Shown piece after piece: positions 1-10,861 of a stretch of DNA of 35,017 bases. Below the pieces are notes generated by a model. That model saw nothing but the letters and a program-made list of their open reading frames with translations, was not told the origin of the DNA and searched no databases. Position numbers and translations under genes: made by a program. Source of the stretch: Pelargonium nanum (Eukaryota; Streptophyta; Magnoliopsida; Geraniales; Geraniaceae); NCBI GenBank assembly GCA_036897485.1, contig JAYMTF010000495.1, forward strand, positions 1 through 35,017, written 5' to 3'. How positions within the stretch are numbered: position 1 is the stretch's first letter; each line of letters starts with the position of its first letter.

Positions 1-788
1 GCACATTCAAAAATAACTGCAGTTGAGGGTGCATTCAATAAAGATATAATGATCTTCATGTACTTCCCCTTCTGTCCTTTATTTGTTCTACAAACCTTTC
101 GGATCAAATCCAAGACAACCATCTGAAGTGATTCACCCCAGTCCAAGATTCTATCAACGTGGGTAAGAAGGTAATCAACTGCTCGATCTTGGGCACAAGT
201 GAAAAGCATGAGGAAAGCATTCCGCTTGGCTGACTGGTCCTGCTCAGTTAAAAGGACCTTCTCAATCATTTCAGGTGCATCCACCAGTAGATGCTCACCT
301 TGTGGAAGTTTATAAATTGACATTACTGCAAGGATTGCATTCCTTCTAATGTAAGGATGCCGATGCTCCAAATTTTGCAAAATTGAAGGAATCAACGGCT
401 CAAAAATCTCAGTCTCAGTCAACCGACAAAGAAATCTTAACGTTACACCACGGATATACTCATTAGGGTGTTGGAGATTGTTCCTCAAATTTTGACAAAT
501 CAAAATCATTTCAGGAAGAACCCTCCCTTTGGCATCCGTTTTATCAATTATCTCCAAATAAAGAAGCAATAGCTTTTGGACTGTGTGGTCCTCAGAGGGC
601 AAAACATATCTAACAATGGTGATAAAAAGCTGTGGTAGGGTTTCACCATTCAAGAGAAGCATAATAGCACTCTTCATGGCTTCAATCTTCGCTTGCACAT
701 CATTGCCTTCGAGAGCTTCCTTGATCTCGTTAGCAATTGCAGGCGATGCTTTGTCGAAGTGAATTAGCAGACTACAAGACTTCTCCAT
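1..788 (-). CDS. Coatomer subunit beta (beta-COP), N-terminal part, cut by window edge
   Basis: Beta-COP is a large subunit of the COPI coat, which forms vesicles for Golgi-to-ER and intra-Golgi transport and acts on the cytosolic face of Golgi membranes. Reading from the ATG at 788-786, the frame is open to the window edge (262 codons plus 2 bases). It begins MEKSCSLLIHFDKASPAIAN and contains ETLPQLFITIVRYVLPSEDH, LQHPNEYIRGVTLRFLCRL and EHRHPYIRRNAILAVMSIYK, which I recognise as the adaptin-like HEAT-repeat N-terminus of plant beta-COP. The family is about 950 residues, so roughly 690 residues lie to the left of the window. No intron interrupts this part. The start is fixed by the match to the family N-terminus. 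Nothing looks broken. The call is based on recognition of the family, not on a search. Confidence 0.96.
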   Translation of the reverse strand, partial: MEKSCSLLIHFDKASPAIANEIKEALEGNDVQAKIEAMKSAIMLLLNGETLPQLFITIVRYVLPSEDHTVQKLLLLYLEIIDKTDAKGRVLPEMILICQNLRNNLQHPNEYIRGVTLRFLCRLTETEIFEPLIPSILQNLEHRHPYIRRNAILAVMSIYKLPQGEHLLVDAPEMIEKVLLTEQDQSAKRNAFLMLFTCAQDRAVDYLLTHVDRILDWGESLQMVVLDLIRKVCRTNKGQKGKYMKIIISLLNAPSTAVIFEC

Positions 789-1500
789 ATCTACTTGCAA
801 TAAAAGGGATACTGATCAATTTACATTAACATTCAAATGTAGTCTCTAATAACTTAAAGAGCTCATAACCAGAACTTTCAAGGGTAAGAAAAAGTTTGTT
901 TCTCTAATTAGTTCAGATTACACATCAAATTTAATCACCAACTGTGAGGAATAATATAACTGAACAAGCATATCAAATATGCCACGAAAACAGAAAAAGA
1001 GGGGTTTTGATTTTCATTTCTCTCCATTCAGTCCCTAAATCTAGATACTCACATGAAGCAATAATTTAAACAACATAAACATGCTCTGTTCCATACCTCT
1101 CAAAATTAAGAAGATAGATAAAATCAAACATGTTAATTTTTATCCATCCAAGTCAGAATTCAAAAATACATCAATCAAACTCAGGCATTCATTCAACAAT
1201 CACGGAATCATACACTGTTTTGACGCGGAGAAAATGTTGCAAAGCAAAAAAACGTGAAGCTGAAAACAATCAACAACTGGCGATTCAAACTACATTCCGA
1301 TCTGAATAAATACACAAATTCCTAATTAAGCTGAAGCTGTACAATTATGGAATTCAGAGGCATGCACTTACTATAATTACGTTCATTTCGTGAAATTTCT
1401 AGGCATCGAAAAAGAGATTAACAACAGCATTACCAGATCAAATAATCACGAAACCGAGAAACAAAACAAGGAACTGAGATATATAGAGAAAGGAACGAAC

Positions 1501-1555
1501 CTTAAGGGATCTGAATCAGGCACACCGAGAAGAAGAAAACGGGAGGTAGTGAGAA
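1501..1555 (-). other. Non-coding first exon (5' UTR) of the beta-COP gene
   Basis: On the minus strand a good donor, CTTAAG|GTTCGT, has its GT at 1500-1499. A pyrimidine-rich leader with TTTTCTTCTTCTC lies just upstream, and a TATA box 25-35 bases further up places transcription start near 1555. The acceptor would sit just before the ATG (AG near 793-796; two AGs are possible, TTGCAAG and AAGTAG), giving a 5'-UTR intron of about 0.7 kb. The TSS is inferred from TATA spacing. Confidence 0.55.
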
Positions 1556-1581
1556 TTTAGATCTATACTGATTTCGATATT

Positions 1582-1589
1582 TATTTATA
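1582..1589 (-). promoter_or_regulatory. TATA box of the beta-COP gene
   Basis: TATAAATA on the minus strand, about 34 bases upstream of the inferred start and followed by the pyrimidine-rich leader. Position and sequence fit a plant TATA box. Confidence 0.5.
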
Positions 1590-1699
1590 TGCGTATGCGA
1601 AATGGAAATAGAGAAGTGAGCGAGAATTGGCTCAGAGACTTCTCTCTTCTGCGGAAGATGGGTTCTTTTCCAGTGAATGATGCGAAAGCCGGTTGTTAG

Positions 1700-3338
1700 A
1701 AGAAGCATATTTACTATTATGCCCTTCTCCACCTTAACTGATAAAATTGCTTAGTGGATCAGTATTTTAGGCCCAATGGTTTACCCGTTAGGCTTGGGGC
1801 TATTTCCAAAAGAAGCCCAATGTCCCAACAATGTTATTCATAATTTCATTGTTTACAACTGTTCTCCTTGGTCGTCCCATCTGAAAATCTATCCCGAAAT
1901 GGCAGTTGATGAGTCTATTTCCACTCGAACGGGCGCATTACACTGTGTTTGTCGTTATGCTCACGCATTAGTGAGCTTCCGAGAAAATGTACTAGTTCTA
2001 AATGTCGACATAACTTTTCAATTTAATCTCGAAATCGTGAGGTAACACACGGTTAACAAAGATTCCATACGTGTTTCTAGGCACTATCTTCCACGTGAGA
2101 ATGAGTTATAGATTGAAAATTACAAAGGTAAATAGAGTTTTATAGTTAGAGAAAATAGAAATAGAGTAATAAATGCTATTAAATGTGAATATCACTTTCT
2201 TACTAAGAGAAAGTAGAAAGAATAGAATATTTGCCACGTGTCAATGCTTGTTGACAATATGGGCCCGCTTCAGGGCTTGTTGTGATTTGGGCTCTAGCAT
2301 CTCAAACGCGTTGTTTATGAGTGTCGAGCAAATTCAAGAGTTCTAAGATTCTGACATGCTCTTCGATTATCACGTGGAGAATCGACACACCAAAAAAATC
2401 TATTGCATCACGTAGCGTCCTAGTATTTGAGACGGATAGAATGTCTTGACTATGTCCCGACGAGATCAGGAGCTTGAAAAAGACTACTCGAGAAAGTAAT
2501 TTATGAACTCATTATGTTGTCTAAGTCTCATGATTTCTTTTGAGGCCTCAGAGATAGGTTTGCGAGGGCCGAACGCAAAAAGGCTAAGTCACTGTTTCAT
2601 CGCGACATGCTAAGTTTCGTCATGTCGGAAAGACGGTCAACAGCTCAATCTTATCGCGACGGAACTTTACCCAAACGTCTACAAAGTTGTTTTTGTGGGC
2701 GCAACTTCCTTGAGCAGGGATGAGCTTTGTAGTTGCGAGTGCGCGCTCGTGAGAGCGGGTCTTGAGATCACGGAGCAAACGACGAGACGCATCAGAATGG
2801 ATTTTAAATCTCTAAATGTTTGAATCATCAGCTATCCCTTATAATTTCAGTTTAGTATAGCTCTTCCGGTACAATAAGAAATGCAATATTCGCCCACTAT
2901 TCATTTATTAGATTGAAAGTTGAAACAGATAATAAACTAATGCCAATATATATCCGTAATCTGCTGCTGATAGCTCACATGGACTCATGTGTTTGTCAAA
3001 TGCATCTTTACAGATTTAGTACCAACTAAATTCCTCTTCCCATGTGATCGATACTCTTCTTTACTTTTTCATTAAAAGTGATAGATACATGATTGGTTAT
3101 AATATACCCAATACACACACAAGAAACATAATTATAAGGAAAATTAAACAAACAACTTAGCATCTCAATTGGGCAATGATTGATCAATGATAAGCCACAA
3201 TTCTCCAAATGAAACCGTTTTAGAAGTTAATACACAAAACCATCTTTCCCATCACATGATTCAATTTCACTAACGTGTTTTCCACCTCAAATCTCCTCCA
3301 ACAACATGTGCCACGATTCTCCATCCCTCCCAATCCCA
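1700..3338. other. Intergenic region between beta-COP and the PR-1-like gene
   Basis: I see no convincing gene here. Short open frames, such as the one at 1776-2045, have no family resemblance. This is the shared divergent promoter region. It holds CACGTG G-box cores near 2092, 2235 and 2371, and TTGAC W-box cores (for example near 2250 and, reversed, 2636). These motifs are short and common, so any link to defence or ABA control of the PR-1-like gene is inference. Confidence 0.5.
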
Positions 3339-3350
3339 TATATATAAATA
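3339..3350 (+). promoter_or_regulatory. TATA box of the PR-1-like gene
   Basis: TATATATAAATA ends 41 bases upstream of the ATG at 3392. It lies inside an in-frame upstream extension of the open frame, which argues that the upstream ATG at 3275 is not transcribed and that 3392 is the true start. Confidence 0.7.
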
Positions 3351-3391
3351 CCTTAAAAATCTCCATCTTCCTAAACCAAAACGCCACAAAC

Positions 3392-3892
3392 ATGACATTG
3401 CTCCTTCGAACCATCCTCCTCCTCTCCCTCTCCCTCCCCCTCCCGTGCCTCTCAGCTCGACGCCTTTTGCTAACCAACACCACTCCCCAACAATTCCTCG
3501 CTCCCCACAACGCCGTGCGCGCCAAGCTCGGCCTCCCGCCATTCAAATGGAGCAAGAAGCTCGCCGCTTTCGCGTCCTCGTGGGCGCAAGAGCGGCGACA
3601 CGACTGTGCCTTGATTCACACCAAGAGCGACTACGGAGAGAACATATTTTGGGGCAGCGGGAGCAACTGGAAGCCCCGCGACGCGGTGGAGGCGTGGGCG
3701 GAGGAGAAGAGTTACTACAACTACAGAACCAATAGTTGCAGCAAGAACAGGGACTGTCTCCATTATACGCAGATGGTGTGGAGACAGAGCTTGAGGGTTG
3801 GTTGTGCGCAAGTTAGGTGCACCACCGGAGACACTTTCATTACTTGCAATTATGATCCTCATGGCAATGTAATTGGCCAAAAACCATTTTGA
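3392..3892 (+). CDS. PR-1-like secreted CAP-domain protein
   Basis: This is a 166-residue, intronless protein of the CAP superfamily (pathogenesis-related protein 1 group). The start at 3392 gives a classical signal peptide (MTLLLRTILLLSLSLPLPC) and sits just after a TATA box. An in-frame ATG at 3275 lies upstream of that TATA box and is rejected. The CAP domain runs from about residue 30 (QQFLAPHNAVRAKLGLPPF) to the end. It has the conserved HYTQMVW motif and six cysteines in the usual order: HDC, NSC, DCLHYTQ, VGC, VRC, TCNYDP. The residue before HYTQ is Leu where many PR-1 proteins have Gly. The C-terminus, CNYDPHGNVIGQKPF, resembles the CAPE-peptide region; the NVIGQKP tail is typical of the At5g66590-like branch (from memory). 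PR-1 proteins are exported to the apoplast, and sterol binding is reported for the family. Defence induction is not shown by the sequence. Confidence 0.95.
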   Translation: MTLLLRTILLLSLSLPLPCLSARRLLLTNTTPQQFLAPHNAVRAKLGLPPFKWSKKLAAFASSWAQERRHDCALIHTKSDYGENIFWGSGSNWKPRDAVEAWAEEKSYYNYRTNSCSKNRDCLHYTQMVWRQSLRVGCAQVRCTTGDTFITCNYDPHGNVIGQKPF

Positions 3893-5142
3893 TGTATACA
3901 AATTTGTGTTAACGTTTCTTCTTGTGATTGTACAAGAAAGATGTGTAAAAGGTGATTGTTTTGTTTGGTTTTTAGTTTTTTATGTGTATATATTCGTTTG
4001 CTTTCTCTATGTAAATGTTTGCTGTCCATCTTTGGGATGTGAACCCAACATGTGGTGTATCAGTCTATGGTGATACTTTCAGGCAAAAGCCGCAAAGCAT
4101 ATGGATATGAACCCAACATGTGCTATTTTAGTCTTCAAAACTATATTTTTTCCCACTCTAATCCACGTGATTGGAGCTCACAACTTGTTCTAAACTTTGA
4201 TATACTTGCCTGTCAAAATAGTTAACATACTTTCAATTATTATTATTGTGAATTGATTTAATTTAAGAGGTGCCGACTTAGATATTGTCGTGTGATTTGT
4301 TGTCTGCAGTACAAGTTTCACAGCGGCCCAAAAATTTGTCCCTTGGACATTTTCTTCTCGGAGGCATGTTTGAATTTTCAGGTCTCATCTTGCTTTCTAG
4401 GTAAAATGGAAAGCATCCCCGATTCTTTAGAGCGTTTTTCGTCCTAGGACAAGATTTTTAGAAGCGTGCAAGTGAGTGAAAGTTGAACGAGCATGGATGT
4501 GAGATTGCACGAGGTGAGAAGACAATATTGAGTTGGCTTGTAAGTAACTTTAGTGGGCATCATAGATCTTATGGGATCATTTTCTACATAACAAATGTCA
4601 CGTGTTGCAACACTGTGTGTGTTTTTGTTGTTGCGATAAAAGATCATGGGCTATTGCAATAAATCTGATCGGACGAAACATGTGTTCCTCTATACTTAGC
4701 ACAATTTCAAGCTCTTAAGGCAGAACAAAATATGAACTTTTAACTCCTATCTTTTTGGTTTCTCTGTTAGAGCTATCCGGACGACTTCCTTGAGCAAGTT
4801 CTCTAGACTAGCACCCTGGGTGAATTCTTCGAACGAGCTACTTGATCGCGTTTCTTTTTCTTACTCGTCCATAAAGAGATGGAAAAGATAGAGCTACCCG
4901 TATTGACTAGCTCAAATGATCAGAAAAAAGAAGAGAAAAGAGGAGTCAACTTTGATGGGTTGTTGGACTAAAATAAAAGCCAGTGGCAAGTATCAGGGGC
5001 GAAAGAAACAATAAAAAAGATGCGTGGGGAACAATACAAATACCTAATAAATTAAGGGGTGAAATTTAATAACGAACTTTAATTTCCAGAACAAGTACTT
5101 GTTTGGATTATTAGTCTACACTTCACTGGATATTAAACCGTA
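3893..5142. other. 3' UTR of the PR-1-like gene, then gene-free sequence
   Basis: The first 150-200 bases after the stop are T-rich and probably the 3' UTR. The rest shows no coding signature, tRNA or clear transposon end. Nothing further can be supported here. Confidence 0.5.
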
Positions 5143-5295
5143 ATGTTTAGTAGCGACCCGATCGCAGATTCGCAGAGCAGAACAGCGGCCAAACTGCAGG
5201 CTGCAGAGTTGGCTCAATCCAGTTGCTTCCCTATCAACTTCAAGGGCTGCGAATATTTCAAAACCCTAATTTCTGGTCTTCTATATCCATCTACA

Positions 5296-5563
5296 ATGGC
5301 GAATCAGCAACTCTCACCGTCACGGCCATGGTTTCTGGAACTGGTGCCATTTGTCGTCATTCTCCTGATAGCAGCTCACGTCTTGGCTTTGGTACTCTCT
5401 CTCTCGTTTCTAATTTTGTTTTTGTTTTTCACTTCTGTTGTTAACAGATCTCCGATTTATATCATTGTTTTTTATGAGATTGGATCCACAGGTTTACTGG
5501 ATTTACAGATTGGCCATTGAGAAGGAGAAGGAGAAGCAGCCCCAGAGAAGAAAGGCACACTGA
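5296..5563 (+). CDS. Small single-pass membrane protein, 55 aa, two exons
   Basis: Two exons, 5296-5391 and 5492-5563, are joined across a 100-base GT-AG intron in phase 0. The product has 55 residues: a short polar start (MANQQLSPSRPWFLE), one hydrophobic segment at about residues 15-36 (LVPFVVILLIAAHVLALVYW), then a charged tail rich in Lys, Glu and Arg ending in RRKAH. The shape is that of a small tail-anchored or single-pass membrane protein. I recall similar short PRPW..ELVP proteins in other plants but cannot name a function. The leader CCCTAATTTCTGG just before the ATG looks like plant 5' UTR. An in-frame ATG at 5143 would add 51 residues without a stop. If the intron is retained, the frame stays open to a TGA at 5518-5520 with a different hydrophobic C-terminus. 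A further donor-like ACAAG|GTGTGT near 5596 hints at a 3'-UTR intron. Confidence 0.72.
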
Positions 5564-6064
5564 GGACCCGTTCAGAATTCGTTCCTTTAGTACAAGGTGT
5601 GTTGTTGAACCCTAATTTCTGGTTCGATTTGGTTTATGAGATATGATTGTTACTGATCACAAAGTAATTAGTAAGTTAAATGTGAATTAAGGCAGCTCTT
5701 ATTCAGCTGAATGTGTGTTTATACTTAATTAGAGAAATGGAAAAGAACCTTTATATTTGAGCATTTCTTGCCCAAAAGAGAAGCACAAACCCTGGTCATT
5801 TGATTTCCTTAGTTTTGGTATTTGTCTTGGTTATTTTATCTCATTGTCTATGAAGCATCAATTCAGACAGGGGACATGATTCGTGATGCAATTTGGAAAC
5901 ATGATTCACCATTCAGAAAAGAAAAAAAAACACGACAAATATCTTTCAATAAAAATGTTATAATTTTATATGTAGTAAATTATTGTAGTTTCTAATCGCA
6001 TTCATATTCAAGTTAAATTTAAGGACAAATAAGATTGTAATCTAAGTTGTCTTTGTTACTTGAA
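5564..6064. other. Probable 3' UTR or intronic sequence of the small membrane-protein gene
   Basis: AT-rich, with no coding signature. It may contain a 3'-UTR intron beginning near 5596. No acceptor can be fixed without transcripts; candidates such as TTCATTGCAG near 8025 and TTTGCAG near 8739 lie far downstream. Confidence 0.3.
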
Positions 6065-6452
6065 TTTTTGGTTAGCTTGGTGTGAAACTTGTTGGTTGAC
6101 TTTCTTGGTGAAAAAGCCCCTGAGAAAAGAAACCGTTTCGAAGGCATTGGCGCAACCTAGCCCGGCCAGTTCTTTGGATAGTGATGATGCTCCATTTGAT
6201 GAAACTAAATTATTCAATGTTGTTGCTAAGTTGCTCAGAGCTAGTATAATGCAATTGCTCGTGGAGGGTGGAAGATTTCATTAGTTTCATTTCATCAACA
6301 TTTTATAATTTAGTTTCATCAAACGGAGCATCATTACTACCCGAAGAAGTGGCCGAGCTAAGCTGCGCCCATGCCCTCTTAGTGGTTTCTTTTCTCCGAC
6401 ACATTTTCAACAAGATATTCAACCAACAAATTTCATTCTAAACTGACCAAAA
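6065..6452. repeat. Long imperfect inverted repeat (157-bp arms, 73-bp loop)
   Basis: The left arm, 6065-6221, aligns without gaps to the reverse complement of 6296-6452. I counted by hand about 127 identities in 157 (about 81%). The longest perfect block is GATGAAACTAAATTA. Transcripts from either strand could fold into a long hairpin. The left arm and loop read as a coding-like frame (SSLDSDDAPFDET... NVVAKLLRAS), so the structure probably arose by inverted duplication of a gene or transposon fragment. No terminal repeats or target duplication were found. Confidence 0.8.
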
Positions 6453-6974
6453 TTTTACACAAATTTTCCCAAAACTTCAATTGTAAGCACCAAACTTAGC
6501 TCAATTTCAGTTCAATAATATAACCAACAAAACGAGTTCATCCCAACACAAAACAATAAAAATTGAAGTGAAAATAAGTTAAATATACTGAATTTGCGCT
6601 AAAATACGTCAAACGTGCACAAAATTCTTGACTTTCTCTCTAATAAGCTCAAATAGAGCCAAAAACGATACAAAAACCATTGAAAGCTTAATATAAACAC
6701 GATTTATCACTCAACATACAACCTAGACCCAATATCCATAACAACCTTACTTAATCCTCCTAGCTTTACACAAATGAAGCCTAGCCTTCCCCGGACCATT
6801 TGAAGCAAAACACTCCCGCGTCAACCATTTGGAGCCGAGCTCTCTCTTAACATAAGGCGGGCGCTCCTTGGAACTCAAGTTACCTTCTACTTTACCCGGT
6901 ATATAAATGGAGGTCCTGAAACTTAATCGATGTTCGGAAAGGGTACTCTCAGGAGAAAAGTCCCAAGCCCGCAT

Positions 6975-7260
6975 CTTTATCGACCAATCTCAAGCTGCCA
7001 CGTTATTGGTCTTGGTTTGTACATATAAATACCCTCTCTTGAAGGGAGAGAGGATCTCATTCTTTACATTTACAACTTTTGTCTACTTTCTTTCTCTAGA
7101 ATTCTCTCTAGATTGGTGTTTAGATTCCCAGATGAGATACTCATTCTTACATGAGCTGGTTACCCGTATACTCATCCAAATATCTCGTGCAAGCTCTAGG
7201 AACCCAGACCAGTGACACAAGCCCCCACTTTTGGCTTCCAAGACCTGGGCTCCTGCTCCT
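6975..7260 (+). mobile_element. Possible LTR fragment with its own TATA box
   Basis: A TATA-like TATAAATACC at 7024, followed by pyrimidine-rich sequence (TACTTTCTTTCTCTAGAATT) and further GC-rich sequence, resembles the U3-R part of a plant LTR. No second LTR, primer-binding site, polypurine tract or gag/pol coding was found. The call rests only on general appearance. Confidence 0.22.
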
Positions 7261-7550
7261 CGGACCCAGAACAAAACTCCAGACTAAAAAAATATTTTAC
7301 CTTGATACGTGGACAAGAAGACCCCGTCGTGGCAAGTTTGACCCCTGGTCGAAAAGGCGCTACACATTGATTATGAGAAAATAAACAGAAAAAGTAAAAG
7401 GATAAATAACATAGGATGTGAATTTCCAATTTCAGGTGTGGAATTGTTTTCCGAAAGAGCATCATTAAATATTCTGAATTAATAACCAGATTTGTTTTCT
7501 AGTTCTTTGGATTGTCATGTCTGTTAGAACTTAGAAGGATCGGTTATAAC

Positions 7551-7830
7551 TTGTTAAAGTATCCCACGCAGGGAAAATGCAAAGGTTAAAACCACTGGAT
7601 ATACTACTTTAGCTGATTTGGTTTGGGCTAAGTGAACTGTTTGTGTTGCCTTCAAGTTAATTCTTGGTCAACGTGTAGGGCCTGTTGTATTGTCTTACCT
7701 ATACGTGAGGGGTGTGTTTAAGTATCCATCATTGAAAGAATATGACGTATGAAACCACTTGATACACTAGTTGGGGCCCTCCACCTAATAGCTTAAGTTT
7801 TGGGGTTAGAGTAAAGTTTTATATCTCAAC
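7551..7830 (+). repeat. Two diverged direct copies of a dispersed repeat
   Basis: TGTTAAAGTATCCCACGCAG (from 7552) and TGTTTAAGTATCCATCATTG (from 7709) begin related stretches of about 60 bp. Both continue with AAAACCACTGGATATACT or GAAACCACTTGATACACT. The second copy runs into CTCCACCTAATAGCTTAAG, a phrase I recall from plant LTR elements. It is probably a retrotransposon remnant. The copies are too short and diverged to class. Confidence 0.4.
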
Positions 7831-10800
7831 TAACTTCAAGTGATAGAGTCTACCTAAGGTTTCCTCTGGCAAGCCTCAGCTCCAAGAGTGAGCATATCAT
7901 CTTTCTAAATTTGCCCAGTTATTTTCTCTGTATACATAGATTTGATTTAATACATGAAAGCCCCTGAAAGGCTTAACTGTGTTTAGCATGTTACATATTG
8001 GTTATTATCTTTTTCTTCATTGCAGATATATAATATTGTAATGCTTTGTCGATAATCCTTGAGAGGCCTAAATTCCAGTGTTCATGTGAGCTTGATTTGT
8101 TTTTCCCCCTTTTTAACTTTGCATCTTTTTTGTCCCTTATTGATATTATCTAATATAGTTATGTTCCGGTTAAATTTATTTGTCCAATAATGAATGTTAG
8201 AACCAATAATAATATCCTCGAGAAAGTTAGGTAAAACCACTTGAGCTAGTGAAATCAAGTCACCCGGGCATATGAGGTAAAAACAGGCACTAATAAAATC
8301 ATCAATAATTTTTGCAAGAAAGTGAAACAAGACTACGAGTTTATTGTTTCTGTTTCTTTTACTGGCAAATATCATTACTAAGTTCTGGCACTTTATGTAA
8401 CTATTAGTTTTATGCCCAATGTATTAGCATTTAGCCATTTACGAATTGGGAATTGGGAATAACGAAATGGGATTCACCTTGAAATTCTACATGTTGGGTG
8501 ACTTAAAAGAACATTGATGGATATCAAAGTACTAAATTTTAACAGTTTTGGTTGATGATGATTATATGCATCATGATGAAGTTGTGAATTTTCTTTTCCA
8601 CCAAAACATGCTAATGGTCTCATTGATTTGGCAAAAATAATGCTTGCAAGTAATAGTTATATTTCTCTTCCTTGTTGTATAACAGTATTTTTTTTTTTTT
8701 TTTTTGGTCGTGGAACTCACCATTTGCTTTGTTTGCAGGGAGTTCTTGGATCCAGAAGTTGATATGGCGGGATGGATACCTAACATTTGATACCAAATTT
8801 GTTTGTAATGGACTTAATGAGCTCCTTAGTTCCCAGAATTCGATATATAGATTTGCTACATGTCAATTTAGATGCTGGAGGTTGCGAGTTTGCCTTCCTA
8901 ATTATAGCCTCGAGTTGTTTGTATTGCTGTTTGTGTATAAATTGTTGTTGACCACTCCATGTTAATTCTGTCTGATGAAAAAGACATGCTATTGTTCCAG
9001 TAACCCGAAAGCTTATTGTGCTTATTCTAAAAAATATAATCTCACAACTGTATAAGCTTTGAGCTCATGTGTAATTTACATGATGTGTTTTATGTATGCT
9101 ACAATTCACTGAAAATTGTGTGTAAATACAACTATCTACTACCCATTGAGAATTTGTTTCCTATGCAACTCTAAAAGTTGAGTCCTCATATTTTCTTTCA
9201 TTTGAAGTAATGTTTTCAGGTTTATTATACTCTCGCTGAAATATAATATACCAATTGACTTTAAGTCAATATGTAGCATCTTCCTCCCTAGAGAATGATA
9301 AACAATAGAGTAAATCCAGCACAGCATCGCATGCATCCTTCTTATTATAAGAGAAGAGACAAGAATAAAGACCCACAAACCGGCCATTGTGTATTAAACA
9401 AAGTTAATTAATGATCACAAATCTACATTTGCTACCATCAATTATTGTGTGTCATCGTTGCTCTCTCTCTCGATAGTATTTTCAAAAGTGAGAATTTCTA
9501 TGAATTTATTCAAAATCAGTCATAGTCAGTATTTGTTTGGTAGTATAACTTGGAGGAATCGTGACATTTATATTGTGTTTATTCCACCGCTTACTCATGT
9601 TTGGGGCCTTTTCTCCTTACATGTGTATCACTTTTTACCCAAATCTTTCAAAGAGATGATTCTTATCGGAGGTGTTCAACTGCTGCACCGTCCAACTTCA
9701 ACTGCAAGGAGGAGAGAGAAAACAAAACAATTCGTAATGTCCTCGCAGCCTCACCCACTAATAATAATGAATGTTATTAGAGATGCAGTTTGAAACTAAC
9801 AACCAGAAATAATCACAATAAACAAGAGCTTTTAAAATAATACATACATACATACATTGGGCAATGGGTGTTGACTATAGTAGTTGTTTATGGGTTTTAC
9901 ACCATTTGAAGTGATTATCTACAACTTTTATGATTTTTAGGAACCATTCGTATTGTTTATACAAAGTTTTCATATTCTTTAGTAGCTACAAGTTGAATGT
10001 ATATAGGTTTGGGCCAACCATTCATACAAACTATGTTTTCATCAAATATTGTTCTTAATTTTTGGGTAAGGTTGACTCCTTATGCATTGCTTAAATATAC
10101 TTTACTTGGATGTTTTTATATATTATCAAATTACTTACTCTTATATTCATTTTAGTTTATTTAAATTTAACAAACGTAACTGTTTTTTCCAATTTTGAAG
10201 CAAAGTCACCAAAAACTTGCAAGTCTTTTTCTAGTTATTTTTTACGAAACCTTTGTCTAGTTAAATAACATGATCATAGTTAAGTTACATGTTTTAAAAA
10301 TTATTCTAAGTTTTAACTTTAAGGAAAAGACTAATTTGACTAGCAGTCTAATTATTTTTTTAAATATTTTGACACGTGGCGTAGCGAACGTTCGTTAATG
10401 TCGCATCATTGACGTCGTTATTGTCCTCTTTTTGCACCGTGCCGTTATCACATCGTCGACATCTATGACCTCTATGGCTCTTCTTCAAAAATATCCACTC
10501 TGTTGCACTAAATTACGAGCACTGCCATTGCTCAATAAAGGGCAATGGGCACAGAGCAGAACTGAGCAGAACAAATGCGGTCCCAGCTCATAAGTGGCCC
10601 AACACTAGTAGTAGGCTACCAAATTAACATTATTAATTTCTGCTCGTGGATTCATTGATTAATTTAGTCATAAAATTAGGGTTTGTTTGGGATGGCTATT
10701 TAAAATATGCGTAGAGATAAGATATATGTACGTATATTTTATATGCAGTTGGTCGACCTAGTTATCTTCAATTCCTCATAGTCGATCTTGTAGACTATAC

Positions 10801-10860
10801 AATCTTTAACAAAAAATATGAGGTCAACCTATATTTTATCTTGACCTATTTACAATAGGT
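7831..10860. other. Gene-poor sequence
   Basis: No supported gene. It holds a poly-T run at 8688-8705, a (CATA)n microsatellite at about 9841-9857, and many short open frames without family resemblance. An ABRE-type G-box CACGTGGC near 10373 and a TGACGTCG motif near 10410 lie about 1.5 kb upstream of the DUF1336 gene. Whether they act on it is unknown. Confidence 0.4.
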
Positions 10861-10861
10861 C

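Noticed and set aside
1502-1732. 76-residue minus-strand frame upstream of beta-COP
   Set aside because: It covers the beta-COP TATA box and 5' UTR and resembles no protein.
3275-3391. In-frame N-terminal extension of the PR-1-like protein
   Set aside because: The segment contains the TATA box and lies before a strong signal peptide at 3392, so it is promoter sequence.
8672-8965. 97-residue plus-strand frame after a TTTGCAG acceptor-like site
   Set aside because: It starts across a poly-T tract and has no family resemblance. At most it is 3'-UTR exon sequence of the upstream small gene, which cannot be shown.
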